64,000 nucleotides of DNA from Gemmatimonadota bacterium. Lineage in GTDB: Bacteria; Gemmatimonadota; Gemmatimonadetes; Gemmatimonadales; Gemmatimonadaceae. Below are positions 9,937-19,900 of this stretch, piece by piece. Each line of letters begins with the position of its first letter. Positions within the stretch are counted from its first letter, which is position 1. A program made the translations under genes and the position numbers. The stretch is taken from the NCBI GenBank assembly GCA_016182795.1, contig JACPFW010000001.1, positions 72,478 through 136,477 on the forward strand, read 5' to 3'. The notes beneath the pieces are model-generated. The model did no database searches. It was given only the letters and a program-made list of their open reading frames with translations, and was not told where the DNA came from.

Positions 9937-10944
9937 ATGATCGTTCTCAACCGACGCCCCCTGTTGGGTCTCGAATGGACGCCTCGCGTGAGAACCGGCG
10001 CGTGGCTGGTCGCCATGATGCTCCTCTCCGCCACCGGGTGCGCCGGAGAACCCCGCCGTCCGCTCCGACTGGCCACGTCGCCGTGGCCCGGGTTTCAGTC
10101 GTTGCACCTCGCGCAGAGTCTGTCGTACCTCACGCGCGAGACGGTGCGTTTGGTGGAACTCCGGAACAACTCGCAGTCGATGGACGCGATGCGGGCGGGC
10201 ACGGTCGATGCCGCGACGACGACACTCGACGAAGCGCTGGTGCTCCGGCAGGACGGCGTCGACCTGCGCATCGTGCTCGTCTTCGATCGGTCGCGCGGCG
10301 CCGATGTGGTGATGGCCCGTCCCACCATCAGCGCCCTGTCCGACCTGCGCGGCAAGCGTATCGGGGTGGAGACGGCGGCGGTGGGGGCGGTCATGCTCGA
10401 CGCGCTGCTCTCGGCCACCAACCTGACGTTGGGGGACGTGACGCTCGTGCCGCTGCCCGTCAACGCGCACGAGGATGCCTTTGCCGCCGGGAAGGTTGAC
10501 GCGGTGGTGACGTACGAACCGGTTCGCACGCGATTGCTGGCCGCCGGCGCCAAGGTGATCTTCGACAGCCGGCAGATTCCGGACCGGATCCTCGATGTGC
10601 TCGTGGTCCGGACCGATGCGGTGCCGCAGCACGCCGCGGCGCTGCGGACGGTGGTCGCCGCGCACTTCAAGGCGCTCTCCTATCTCGCTCGCGAGCCGCG
10701 CGACGCGGCGGCGCGCATCGCTCCGCACCTCGGCGTCGCACCGGACGATGTGCGACCGCAGTTCGACGGCATCGTCATGCCGAACTTGGCGGAGAACTAT
10801 GAGTTCCTCGCCGGTGCTGAGCCCGGCCTCGATGCGATTGCGCGCGACCTGAGCGAACTGATGCTGCGGCGCCGCCTGCTGCGGCAGCGGGTGGAGATCG
10901 ACCCGCTGGTCGATCCCACCTTCCTGCCGACCGCGCTGCCATGA
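9937..10944 (+). CDS. Periplasmic substrate-binding lipoprotein (NMT1/SsuA type)
   Basis: The 335-residue protein has a signal sequence ending in the lipobox LSATGC (Cys about residue 28) and a type II periplasmic binding fold of the NMT1/THI5/SsuA kind: RLATSPWPGFQSLHLAQSL, a segment for ligand contact with TVDAATTTLDEALVL, and LRGKRIGVETAAVGAVMLDALL. Such proteins usually bind sulfonates, nitrate or thiamine precursors for ABC import. No permease or ATPase gene is near. The stop codon overlaps the ATG of a membrane-bound hybrid kinase by four bases, so it most likely presents ligand to that kinase's periplasmic domain. GATACAT lies about ten bases before the ATG, which hints at a very short leader. 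Confidence 0.87.
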   Translation: MIVLNRRPLLGLEWTPRVRTGAWLVAMMLLSATGCAGEPRRPLRLATSPWPGFQSLHLAQSLSYLTRETVRLVELRNNSQSMDAMRAGTVDAATTTLDEALVLRQDGVDLRIVLVFDRSRGADVVMARPTISALSDLRGKRIGVETAAVGAVMLDALLSATNLTLGDVTLVPLPVNAHEDAFAAGKVDAVVTYEPVRTRLLAAGAKVIFDSRQIPDRILDVLVVRTDAVPQHAAALRTVVAAHFKALSYLAREPRDAAARIAPHLGVAPDDVRPQFDGIVMPNLAENYEFLAGAEPGLDAIARDLSELMLRRRLLRQRVEIDPLVDPTFLPTALP

Positions 10945-13900
10945 CGGCCTGGTCGTCCATCAGGCTGCGGCTCTGGCTGCCGACGCTGGTGGTGGCGGGC
11001 TTCGCCACGCTCCTGACAGTCTCTGCCTTCTGGCGCTATCAGCGCGAGACGACGGCCATGGACGCGCGGGTGCGGCAGCTCGTCTCCACTCGGCTGTACG
11101 ATGCCGAGCCGCGTGTCGAGCAGCTGCTCGCTGAGCGCGCCATCGGACTGGTGTCGCAAGAAGTGGCACAGTTGGGTGCGGCGCCGAGCGTCGAGGACGT
11201 AGCCCTCGTCAGCGACCAGGGACGGGTCATCGCCGCCACGCAGGCGCGCGCCGTCGGGCTGTTGCTCACGGCCGCGCTGCCCGAGTTCAACGTCGCCCGC
11301 GCCGAGGAGGTGCAGCGCATCCGCACGCCGGTCATCGACCGCGATGCCCGGAACGAGCACCTGCTCGCCTATCACCCGGTGATGCTCGGCGGCGTGCCGG
11401 GGGCGCTCCGTGCGCAGGCGGTTGGCACGCTCGTGCTGCGCTACGATTTGCAGTCGGCGAAGCGTCACGTGCGCAACGATGTGCTGCGCGGCACGAGCAT
11501 CGAGGCGAGCTTCGCGCTGCTGATGATCGCCATTCTCTTCGTCATGGTGCGTCGCTGGTTGACGGAGCCGTTGGCTCACCTGCAGCAGGCGGTGCGCCGC
11601 ATTAGCCGCGGCGACCTACAGACGGAGATTGCACTGCGGGGGAGCGGCGAGCTGGCGGCGCTGGCGGGCGACATCGACCGCATGACGGCGGCGCTGCGCA
11701 GCGCCGCCGCCGAGCGCGACCGCAGCGAGCGCGCGCTGCTCGAAAGCGCCCAGGACCTGGCTATCACGCTCCATTCGATCGGCGACGGAGTGATCGCCAC
11801 CGACGCGGCCGGACGCATCACGCGAATGAACCCGGTGGCCGAGCGGCTCACCGGATGTTCGTTGCGCGACGCCGTCGAGCGCCCGCTGACCGAAGTGTTT
11901 CGCATTGTCAATGCGCAGACGCGGCAGGCCGTGGATGATCCGGTGCGGCTCGTCCTCGCGCACAATCGCGTCGTCGAGCTCGCCAATCACACCACCCTCA
12001 TCGCCCGCGACGGTCGCGAGTATCAGATTGCCGAAAGCGCCGCGCCGATTCGCGACGAGGCCGGCGACATCCTCGGCATCGTGCTGGTCTTCAGCGACGT
12101 GACGGAGCAGTACGGCGTGCGCGAGGAGCTGGCGCGCACCACGGAGATGCTGGAGCACACGGGCGCGCTCGCCAAGGTGGGCGGATGGGAGCTGGACGTG
12201 CGCGCGAAGAAGCTGACGTGGTCGCGCGAGACGTTCCGCTTCCATGAGATCGACGCCACGGAGATGCCGCCGCTGGAAACGGCGTTCAACTTCTACGCCC
12301 CGGAGGCGCGGGCGGAGATCACGCGCCTCGTTGACGCGGCCATCACACGCGGCGAGCCGTACGATGTGGAGCTGCCGCTCATCACGGCCAAACAACGGCG
12401 CATCTGGGTGCGCGCGCAGTGCTCGCCAGTGGTGGTCGACGGCGTCGTCGTCCGGCTCCGTGGAGCATTTCACGACATCTCGGACCGCCGGCGCGCTGAA
12501 GAGGAACGCGAACGCAGCCGCGACCTGCTCGTCAAGCTCGCGAGCCTGGTGCCGAGTGCCCTCTACCAGTACCGCCTGAATCCGGACGGGAGTTCAGCGT
12601 TCCCGTACGCGAGCCCTGGCATCAACACGATCTACGAGGTCACTCCCGAGGAGGTGCGGGAAGACGCCACTCCGGTCTTCGGCCGATTGCATCCGGAGGA
12701 CGCTGCGCGGGTCGGCGAGCTGAGCTTCGAGTCGGCGCGCACGCTCAACACTTTCTTCTGCGAATTCCGCGTCATCCTTCCGCGTCAGGGGCTTCGCTGG
12801 CGCTGGTTGCAGGCCCAACCCGAACGTACCGAAGACGGCGGTACGCTATGGCACGGCATCATCTCGGACATCACCGAGCGTAAGGAGGCGGAGGCCGCAA
12901 AGCAGGCGCTGGAGGCCCAGCTCACGCAGGCGCAGAAGATGGAATCGGTGGGCCTGCTCGCCGGTGGCATTGCACACGACTTCAACAACATGCTTGGCGT
13001 CATCCTCGGCAATATCGAGTTGGTGCTCGCTAATCTCGATCCGGCGTCCAGCAGCTACGTCGACCTGATGGACATACGAAAGGCCGCCATGCGATCGGCC
13101 GACCTGACGCGCCAACTGCTGGCCTTTGCGCGCAAGCAGGACGTGTCGGCGCGGGCGATCGACGTGAATGCGACGATCGCCGAGGAGGTGACGATTCTGC
13201 AGCGGCTCATCGGCGAGCATATCGCCCTCGCCTGGCGTCCGGGAGCGTCGCTCTGGCCCGTGTGGATGGATCCCACGCAACTCGACCAGATCCTCACCAA
13301 CCTCTGCATCAACGCGCAGGCCGCCATCGACGGCGTGGGCACCGTCACGATCGAGACGAGCAATCGCGAGGTCGACGCCGCTGCCGCCGCCGAAGTGGCG
13401 GACGCGCTGCCGGGAGCGTATGTCTGCCTCACGGTCAGCGACACGGGACGTGGAATGGACGCCGCCACGATGGCGCGCATCTTCGAGCCGTTCTTCACGA
13501 CCAAGAAGACCGGTGCCGGAACCGGCCTCGGTCTCGCCACGGTCTACGGGGCCGTTCGTCAGAACCGCGGCTTCATCAGGGTGGCGTCCGTGCCGGGGCA
13601 GGGGAGCACGTTCGAGATCCATTTCCCGCGGCACAACCCATCGACCGACTGTGACGAGCGGTCGCGAACCGACGCGGGCGACGCCGCGGCGCGGCGCGGA
13701 CGCGAGACGATCCTGCTGGTCGAGGACGAACCCGCCATCCTGCGCCTCGCACAGCGGATTCTCGCCGGTCACGGCTACGAGGTGCACGCCGCGGGCAGCC
13801 CGGGCGAGGCGCTGCGTCTCGCCGAACTGCATCGCGACGCCATCGACCTCCTGCTGACTGACGTCATCATGCCCGGCATGAACGGGCGCGACCTCGCCGA

Positions 13901-14075
13901 GGCTGTCCGGGCGCTCGTCCCCTCGGTGCGACACCTGTTCATGTCGGGACACACCGCCGACATCATCACACATCAGGGGCGCCTCGAGCCCGGCATCCGC
14001 CTCATCGAGAAGCCGTTCACGAAGGCCACGCTCACCCGTGTGGTGCGCGACGTCCTAGACGAGGTGCCAGCCTAG
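10941..14075 (+). CDS. Membrane-bound HAMP-PAS hybrid histidine kinase
   Basis: A 1044-residue kinase: first transmembrane helix about 12-30, periplasmic region about 35-185, second helix about 190-208 ([12 protein letters not shown]), HAMP about 208-260, then PAS (about 270-395), PAS (about 400-515), PAS (about 525-650), HisKA with His679 in GGIAHDFNN, HATPase with [10 protein letters not shown], and a receiver with Asp974 in [11 protein letters not shown]. Its start overlaps the preceding binding-protein gene (ATGA), which points to translational coupling and a joint sensing unit: the lipoprotein binds a ligand outside and the periplasmic domain reads it. The receiver motif GMNGRDLAE followed by the SGHTADI block is typical of hybrid kinases without DNA output. 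The first PAS has a near-identical DNA stretch with a PAS of the 1792-residue kinase. Confidence 0.9.
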   Translation: MTAWSSIRLRLWLPTLVVAGFATLLTVSAFWRYQRETTAMDARVRQLVSTRLYDAEPRVEQLLAERAIGLVSQEVAQLGAAPSVEDVALVSDQGRVIAATQARAVGLLLTAALPEFNVARAEEVQRIRTPVIDRDARNEHLLAYHPVMLGGVPGALRAQAVGTLVLRYDLQSAKRHVRNDVLRGTSIEASFALLMIAILFVMVRRWLTEPLAHLQQAVRRISRGDLQTEIALRGSGELAALAGDIDRMTAALRSAAAERDRSERALLESAQDLAITLHSIGDGVIATDAAGRITRMNPVAERLTGCSLRDAVERPLTEVFRIVNAQTRQAVDDPVRLVLAHNRVVELANHTTLIARDGREYQIAESAAPIRDEAGDILGIVLVFSDVTEQYGVREELARTTEMLEHTGALAKVGGWELDVRAKKLTWSRETFRFHEIDATEMPPLETAFNFYAPEARAEITRLVDAAITRGEPYDVELPLITAKQRRIWVRAQCSPVVVDGVVVRLRGAFHDISDRRRAEEERERSRDLLVKLASLVPSALYQYRLNPDGSSAFPYASPGINTIYEVTPEEVREDATPVFGRLHPEDAARVGELSFESARTLNTFFCEFRVILPRQGLRWRWLQAQPERTEDGGTLWHGIISDITERKEAEAAKQALEAQLTQAQKMESVGLLAGGIAHDFNNMLGVILGNIELVLANLDPASSSYVDLMDIRKAAMRSADLTRQLLAFARKQDVSARAIDVNATIAEEVTILQRLIGEHIALAWRPGASLWPVWMDPTQLDQILTNLCINAQAAIDGVGTVTIETSNREVDAAAAAEVADALPGAYVCLTVSDTGRGMDAATMARIFEPFFTTKKTGAGTGLGLATVYGAVRQNRGFIRVASVPGQGSTFEIHFPRHNPSTDCDERSRTDAGDAAARRGRETILLVEDEPAILRLAQRILAGHGYEVHAAGSPGEALRLAELHRDAIDLLLTDVIMPGMNGRDLAEAVRALVPSVRHLFMSGHTADIITHQGRLEPGIRLIEKPFTKATLTRVVRDVLDEVPA

Positions 14076-14461
14076 TGTCCCATCAGTCTATTCTCAGCGC
14101 CGCACTCCCGAAGCCCGTGGGACCGTACTCGCCCGCGATGGCGTTCGACCGACTGGTTTTTGTCTCGGGGCAGGGCGGCAAGGTGCCGGCCACCGGCGCC
14201 CTGGCCGGCCCGGACACGGCCGCGCAAACCGAGCAGTGCCTGCGAAACATCGAGACGATCCTCCGTGCGGCGGGCACGGATCTTCAGCACGTGCTGCGAT
14301 GCGGCGTCTTTCTCGTGGACATGCAAGAGTTCACGGAGATGAACACGGTGTACGAACGCGTGTTCGGAGGCCACAAGCCGGCCCGTACCACCGTTGAAGT
14401 GTCTGGCCTGCCGAGCCCGGGCTTGCGCGTCGAGATCGACTGTATCGCGTATCGGCCGTAG
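14075..14461 (+). CDS. ridA: RidA-family enamine/imine deaminase
   Basis: The 128-residue protein is a typical RidA/YjgF/UK114 member. Family landmarks are seen: the N-terminal GPYSPAM block, FVSGQGG, TEQCLRNIETIL and the C-terminal segment PSPGLRVEIDCIA, with the conserved Arg in ARTTVEVSGLP that contacts the substrate carboxylate. RidA hydrolyses reactive enamine/imine intermediates made by PLP-dependent dehydratases and acts in the cytoplasm as a trimer. The GTG start overlaps the TAG stop of the kinase gene by one base, so it is likely co-transcribed, but no functional link is apparent. Confidence 0.93.
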   Translation: MSHQSILSAALPKPVGPYSPAMAFDRLVFVSGQGGKVPATGALAGPDTAAQTEQCLRNIETILRAAGTDLQHVLRCGVFLVDMQEFTEMNTVYERVFGGHKPARTTVEVSGLPSPGLRVEIDCIAYRP

Positions 14462-14592
14462 CGGCGCGCCAACCGCCGCCGCGCGCCCGTGGCGTATTGC
14501 GGCGCGGCGCGCCTGCTCCGAACTTCATGAGGTTACGGTGCGGCCCGCGGTGGGTCGCGCCCTCAGTGCCATCACGCCTACGAGAGCCTGTT

Positions 14593-14763
14593 ATGTCAAA
14601 GAAGCACAACACCAAGGTTCCCGACTTCAGTTCGCATAAGACGCAGACGCGCGTGCCCAAGGGAACCAAGGGAGAGGCGCCGCCGCCTCTCGCCGCCCAC
14701 CCGGCTCCCGCGCCGGTGCCGAAGGCGCACATGCCCAAAACGTCCGGGCATCGCGGCGCGTAA
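14593..14763 (+). CDS. Small basic proline-rich protein
   Basis: A 56-residue ORF that starts with MSKKHNTKVPDF and ends in HRGA. It is rich in Lys, Pro, His and Ala, with an AHPAPAPVPKAH stretch, has no hydrophobic segment and is probably disordered and cationic. Codons use the same GC-rich third positions as neighbours, and the stop (TAA) lies 46 bases before the M1 peptidase start. I do not recognise a family. The start ATG at 14593 is chosen because its first residues form a plausible basic N terminus and the longer in-frame reading from 14497 would run through a non-coding-looking region. It could bind nucleic acid or a polyanion, but that is only charge-based inference. Confidence 0.5.
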   Translation: MSKKHNTKVPDFSSHKTQTRVPKGTKGEAPPPLAAHPAPAPVPKAHMPKTSGHRGA

Positions 14764-14809
14764 TACGTCGGCTGCCTGACGGCGGCCTCTCCCCAAACAG
14801 GACCCCAAG

Positions 14810-16846
14810 ATGCGTGCATCCCGGCTGCTCGCGGTTACTGCGCTCGTGCTCCCCGTCGCCCTCGCGGCCCAGGGACCGACGCGGGCCATTCGGCGCGACA
14901 TTCCGCTGACCAACATGATCCGGCGCGCGATGGCGGCTGGCACGCGCGACGCCACGGGCCGCCCCGGCGCGCGCTACTGGCAGACGCAGGTGGATTACAC
15001 GATCAAGGCCCGGCTCGATGTCCCGTCGATGCGCGTGACGGGGAGCCAGACCGTGGTGATCCACAACAACAGCGACTCGGCGATGCGCACCATTCAACTG
15101 CGCCTCGACCAGAACATCTTTGCCGCCAACGTCGCGCGCGCCGAGCCGGTGTCGGAAATCACCGACGGCCTGCGCGTCACGCGCCTCACCTTCAATGGCG
15201 CGGCGGTGGACCTCAACCCGCCCGCCCCGCAGCGCCGGCCGACCCCGGGCGCCACGCCGCCGCCGGTGCGCCTCGCGGCGATGGGCATGAGCACGACGTC
15301 GGCGCGCATCACGCTCCCGACGCCCATCGCGCCGCACGCCACGGCCACCCTCGAGGCCGACTGGAACTTCAAGGTGCCGAACGCCGAGAACGGCCGCGGC
15401 ATGCGCATGGGTTCGTGGGCCGACAGCCTGGTGCAGGTGGCGGAGTGGTATCCGCGCGTGGCCGTGTACGATGACCTGCGCGGCTGGGACACCGATCCCT
15501 ACCTCGGCCCCTCGGAGTTCTACAACAACTTCGGCCGCTTCGACGTGACCATCGACGCGCCGGCCGGGTGGCTGGTCGCCGCCACGGGCTTGCTGCAGAA
15601 CCCCGCCGAGGTGCTCACGCCCACCGCGCGCGAGCGGCTGACCCATGCGCTCGAGTCCGACGATATCCGGCCGGTGGTGACGGCCGCGGAGCGCGGGCCG
15701 GGCAAGTCCACGGCGGACGGAACGCGGCTCTCGTGGCGCTGGGTTGCCGACAACGTCAACGACTTTGCGTGGTCCAGCTCCGACCGGTTCATCTGGGACG
15801 TGACGCGGGCGACGATTCCGGGGAAGGGCGCCATTCCGCTGCATCTGTTCTATGAGCCAGGCCACAAGGCGCAGTACGCGCCGGCTGGACCGTTGGCGCG
15901 TCACGCGCTGGAGTTCTACTCGAAGCTGTGGATGCCGTACGTCTTCCCTCAGCTCACGCTCACCGACGGCCCCGATACGGGCATGGAATTCCCCATGTTC
16001 ATCGGATCGGCCGCCGGCGCGGCCGACCACGAGACCGGGCACCAGTGGTGGCCGATGATGGTCAGCAACAACGAGACGTGGTACGGCTTCATGGACGAAG
16101 GGTTCAATCAGTACATGAACATGTTGTCGGCGGCCGACCGCAATAAGCAGGCGCCGAACCTCGACGGACTCGGTCAGTCATACGGCCGCACGAGCGGTGA
16201 CGAGACCGAGGCGCCGCTGATGTGGGACGCCAACTATGGCGGACCGATGTACCGCTTCCAGGCGTACAGCAAGGCGCCGCTGATGCTGTCGATGCTCGGC
16301 GGCCTGGTAGGCGACACGGCCGTGTGGCGCGCGCACAGCGAGTATGCCAAGGCGTGGCTGTTCAAGCACCCGTCGCCGTGGGACTACGCCAACTTCATGA
16401 GCCAGGCGCTCAAGAAGGACCTCGGCTGGTTCTGGTACTACTGGCTGTTCACCACGGAGTCGGTGGACGGGTCCATTGCCGCGGTGAAGAGCGCCGGGGG
16501 CAAGACGACCGTGACCGTGCGACAGGACGGGCAGATGCCGTCGCCGGTGGTGCTGCGCGTGAAGTTCGCGCCGAAGGGCGCCAAGATCGTCCCGATGAAG
16601 AATGCGGTGATGACCGACAGCGCCACGGCCGTGGTGACGTGGCCGGTGGATGTCTGGTTCAACGGCAGCCGCACCTTCGACGCGGTGCTCGCGTTTGGGG
16701 CGCGGCCGATCGAGAAGATCACGTTTGATCCCAACTGCCGCTTCCCCGATCGCGACCCGTCGGACAACAACTGGCCCAAGCCGGCGGTGCAGGCCGCGCC
16801 AACGCCTGGCGGACCACCCGGGTTTGGCCGTCCGCGGTGCGAGTAG
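14810..16846 (+). CDS. Secreted M1-family metallopeptidase (gluzincin)
   Basis: The 678-residue protein has a signal peptide (about 1-20, ending LAAQG) and an M1 aminopeptidase-like catalytic core. The zinc site is clear: His407-Glu408-x-x-His411 in HETGHQWWP, with the third ligand Glu430 in FMDEGFNQY exactly 18 residues on. The N-terminal beta domain (about 50-260) and a C-terminal beta segment with VVTWPVDVWFNG frame it. Relatives in Gemmatimonadota and Bacteroidota are exported and thought to release N-terminal residues from peptides outside the cytoplasm. The classical exopeptidase GxMEN motif appears as DTGMEFPMF, so Asn is replaced by Phe and specificity may differ. It follows the small proline-rich gene and ends before a bidirectional hairpin. 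Confidence 0.9.
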   Translation: MRASRLLAVTALVLPVALAAQGPTRAIRRDIPLTNMIRRAMAAGTRDATGRPGARYWQTQVDYTIKARLDVPSMRVTGSQTVVIHNNSDSAMRTIQLRLDQNIFAANVARAEPVSEITDGLRVTRLTFNGAAVDLNPPAPQRRPTPGATPPPVRLAAMGMSTTSARITLPTPIAPHATATLEADWNFKVPNAENGRGMRMGSWADSLVQVAEWYPRVAVYDDLRGWDTDPYLGPSEFYNNFGRFDVTIDAPAGWLVAATGLLQNPAEVLTPTARERLTHALESDDIRPVVTAAERGPGKSTADGTRLSWRWVADNVNDFAWSSSDRFIWDVTRATIPGKGAIPLHLFYEPGHKAQYAPAGPLARHALEFYSKLWMPYVFPQLTLTDGPDTGMEFPMFIGSAAGAADHETGHQWWPMMVSNNETWYGFMDEGFNQYMNMLSAADRNKQAPNLDGLGQSYGRTSGDETEAPLMWDANYGGPMYRFQAYSKAPLMLSMLGGLVGDTAVWRAHSEYAKAWLFKHPSPWDYANFMSQALKKDLGWFWYYWLFTTESVDGSIAAVKSAGGKTTVTVRQDGQMPSPVVLRVKFAPKGAKIVPMKNAVMTDSATAVVTWPVDVWFNGSRTFDAVLAFGARPIEKITFDPNCRFPDRDPSDNNWPKPAVQAAPTPGGPPGFGRPRCE

Positions 16847-16865
16847 CGCGTGGTGATGGTCACAT

Positions 16866-16898
16866 CGCGGGGCGCCGGTTTCTCTCCGGCGCCCCGCG
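16866..16898. terminator. Bidirectional hairpin between convergent genes
   Basis: A perfect 13-bp inverted repeat (left arm 16866-16878, right arm 16886-16898; core GCGGGGCGCCGG) with a seven-base loop TTTCTCT sits between the M1 peptidase stop and the stop of the convergent kinase gene. No T-tract follows on either side, but position and symmetry suggest that it stops transcription in both directions. Confidence 0.65.
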
Positions 16899-16903
16899 CT
16901 GCG

Positions 16904-19900
16904 TCAGGGGCCGGTCTGAGGGGTGAAAAGGCTGTTCAACAGCGCCGCGAGTTCTCCATCCAGCGCCACCAGTTCCGCATCCACCTCCGGTAGACCGCGT
17001 TCGAGCGCCTCAGCATCGCGACGCCTGGCCGCCCTCTCCAACGCCGAGCAGTGTTCGCCGAGCGTGAGCGCACCAACCGAGCGAGCGCCCGATTTCAGTC
17101 GGTGCGCGACGGCCGCCACGATGGCGATATCTTGCCCAGCGTGCGCTGACCGGAACTCCGCGAGGGCGCGGCGCGCCGTTTCTCGGAACTCCAGCAACAG
17201 CCCGTGCAAAACGGTGGGGTCGTCACCGACCAGGTTCCTGAGTACGCTGAGGTCCACCATCGGCACGGCCTCCACTGCCACGCGTGCGGTTGCGATGGAT
17301 TGGGTCTCGCTCGGTGTCAGTCGAGGCGAGGCGCGCCGTGCGCGCTCGGCTGCGTCGGCGTCCATCCACGTGACGAGGGCGGCCTTCAGGTCGGCAAGTC
17401 GAATGGGCTTGGTGAGGTACGCGTCCATGCCGATCGCCTTCGCGCGAATCTCCTCCTCTCGGAGCGCATTGGCCGTGAGCGCGAGGATCGGGATGCGCGT
17501 CCCAGCGGGTTCTTCCTGCCGAATAGCCTCGGTGAGCGCATAGCCGTCCATCTCCGGCATGTGCAGGTCGCTCAGAATGACGGCGACCCCGCCGGTGCGC
17601 CAGCGCGCGAGTGCCTCCACGCCGTTGGCGACGACCTCCCCGGTAAAGCCGAGCATGTCCAGCTGTCGCGTGATCACCTTCTGGTTCGTCTCGTCGTCTT
17701 CGGCGACGAGAATCAGTCGGCCGGCGCGCCGCGCCTCGTCGACGGTGCGGTGCGGCCCGACGGGCGTGATGAGGGGCTGGTGCTCGCGTTCCGCGACGTG
17801 TTCGTGCGATATCCGGCCGGCCGCGATCGCCACGGCGCTTCGCAGCGTCTCCTCGCGCACGCCCGCGCGGTCGAGTTCGACGAGCGTGGGCGTGATGACA
17901 CGCGCGGTGCGGTGCAACCCGTCGGTGATGTGCACGTGACGGATGTCGGCGTCCGCGTACGTGACGGCGGCTGGCGCCCCATGCTCCGGGGCCGCCTGCA
18001 CCACGACGGCGGGGGCGGGAAGCTCCGCGGCAATCCGCGCCGCCGTCTCGTCGGACCCTGCGCGCTCGACAACCGCCCCGCCGTGCCGCAGATAGGTCGC
18101 GTAGTTATCGGCTTCGCCGAGATCCGACGCTGCCGTGACGATGATACATGACAGACCCGCCACATCCGGGAGGGCGCGCGCGGGCTGATCCTCAGCCGGC
18201 CGAAGCGGAAGCGTGACCGTGAAGGTCGTGCCTTCCCCAAGCACGCTGTGAACGTCGATATCGCCGCCGAAGAGGCGACTCAGCCGCTTGCAGATGGCGA
18301 GTCCGAGTCCGGTGCCGCCAAAGCGCCGCGTGGTGGAGGTCTCGGCCTGCATGAAGGACTGGAAGAGCCGGGCGCGGCCCTCCTCGGAGATGCCGATGCC
18401 GTTGTCGGCCACCGTGATGCGCAGCTGCGCCGGCGGTCCCTCGAGGCGCACGAGCCGCAGCGCCACGCGTCCCCGGCGATCGCTGCGATTGCCGCTGAAC
18501 TTGATGGCGTTCCCCATCAGGTTGTAGATGATTTGTCGCAGACGCGTGCCGTCGGAGACGATGCGGCGGGGCAGACTGGGGTCGACAAAGACGAACACGT
18601 CGACCTTCCGGCTCGCGGCAACCGGCCCCAGGGATGCGATGACGCTGTCGACGCCCTCCTCCACGTCGACATCGGTCTGCTCCAACTCCAGACGACCGGC
18701 CTCGATCTTGGAGAAATCGAGAATATCGTCGATGAGTCCAAGGAGATTCGCGGCGGAGGAGCGAATGATGCGGACGGCATCGGCCTCCTGCGCGGGAAGC
18801 GGGCTTTGCTCCAGCACTTCGGCCATGCCGATCACGCCATTGAGCGGAGTGCGGATCTCATGGCTCATCATCGCGAGGAAGGCCGACTTGGCACGATTCG
18901 CCTCGTCGGCGGATTCCTTTGCGGCGCGCAGCGCATCTTCCGCGGCGCGCCGCTCGCTCAGGTCGATGAGCGTGCCGACGACCCGCGTCGCGTTTCCTGC
19001 GGCATCGCGCGACATAACGCGGCCCGTCGCCTCGGCCCAGATATATGAACGATCCCGGCGTCGCATACGGAACTCGAACGTGCGCGCGTCATCCTGCTCG
19101 AAGAGCCCGCGAAAGTCGCTATCGACACGGGTACGATCCTCCGGGTGGACGCGATCGATCCAGTCGTCGGCCGACGAGGGCAGCGCGCCCGGCTCGTATC
19201 CGAGGATCTTGCAGTACTCATTGCTGTAGGTGACGATCGCCGCGGGCACATCGTAGTCCCAGATGCCCGCCGCCGAGGCTTCCATGGCGAAGGCAAACCG
19301 GCGGTCGCTCGAGGCGACCTCATCGTAAGCGGCCTTCAAGGCGGCCGTGCGTGCGGCCACCAGCGCCTCGAGATGATGGCGGTGCCGTTCCAGTTCGTTG
19401 GCGGTGAGCGTGTCTGTCGTCACGTCCTGGCTTGATCCCACCGCGCGCACGGGGGCGCCCGTAGCATCGTACTCGAATCGCACGCGAAGGCGGCGATATC
19501 GCTCAGTGCCGTCGTCGCGAAGTTGCCGAATGGTGAAGTCGGCTGGCTGATGTTCGCGCAACGCCGCGGCGAACGCGTCGCGGGCCAACGCCTGGTCCTC
19601 GTCGCGCGCCGCGTTCGTGATCCACTCCCTACCGCTCGGGAAGGCCTCGCGCACCCACGCGTCAAGCGCCGGATCAGCAAAGTGTATGGAATCGTCCGCG
19701 AAGTGGTACTCCCACGACAACAGCCGTGCGATCTCCTGCGATTCGCTCAACAGCGCCTGGCTGCGGCGCAGATCGGTGACGTCCACCCAGCCGTGAAGTA
19801 GCTCCGCGCCCACCTTGGCGATGAACCCCTGGACGGTCCGGGTCAGCCCGTTTTTGCAGTGCACGTGGACGAGCGGGAAGCGGAAGCTGGTCTCTCCGGC

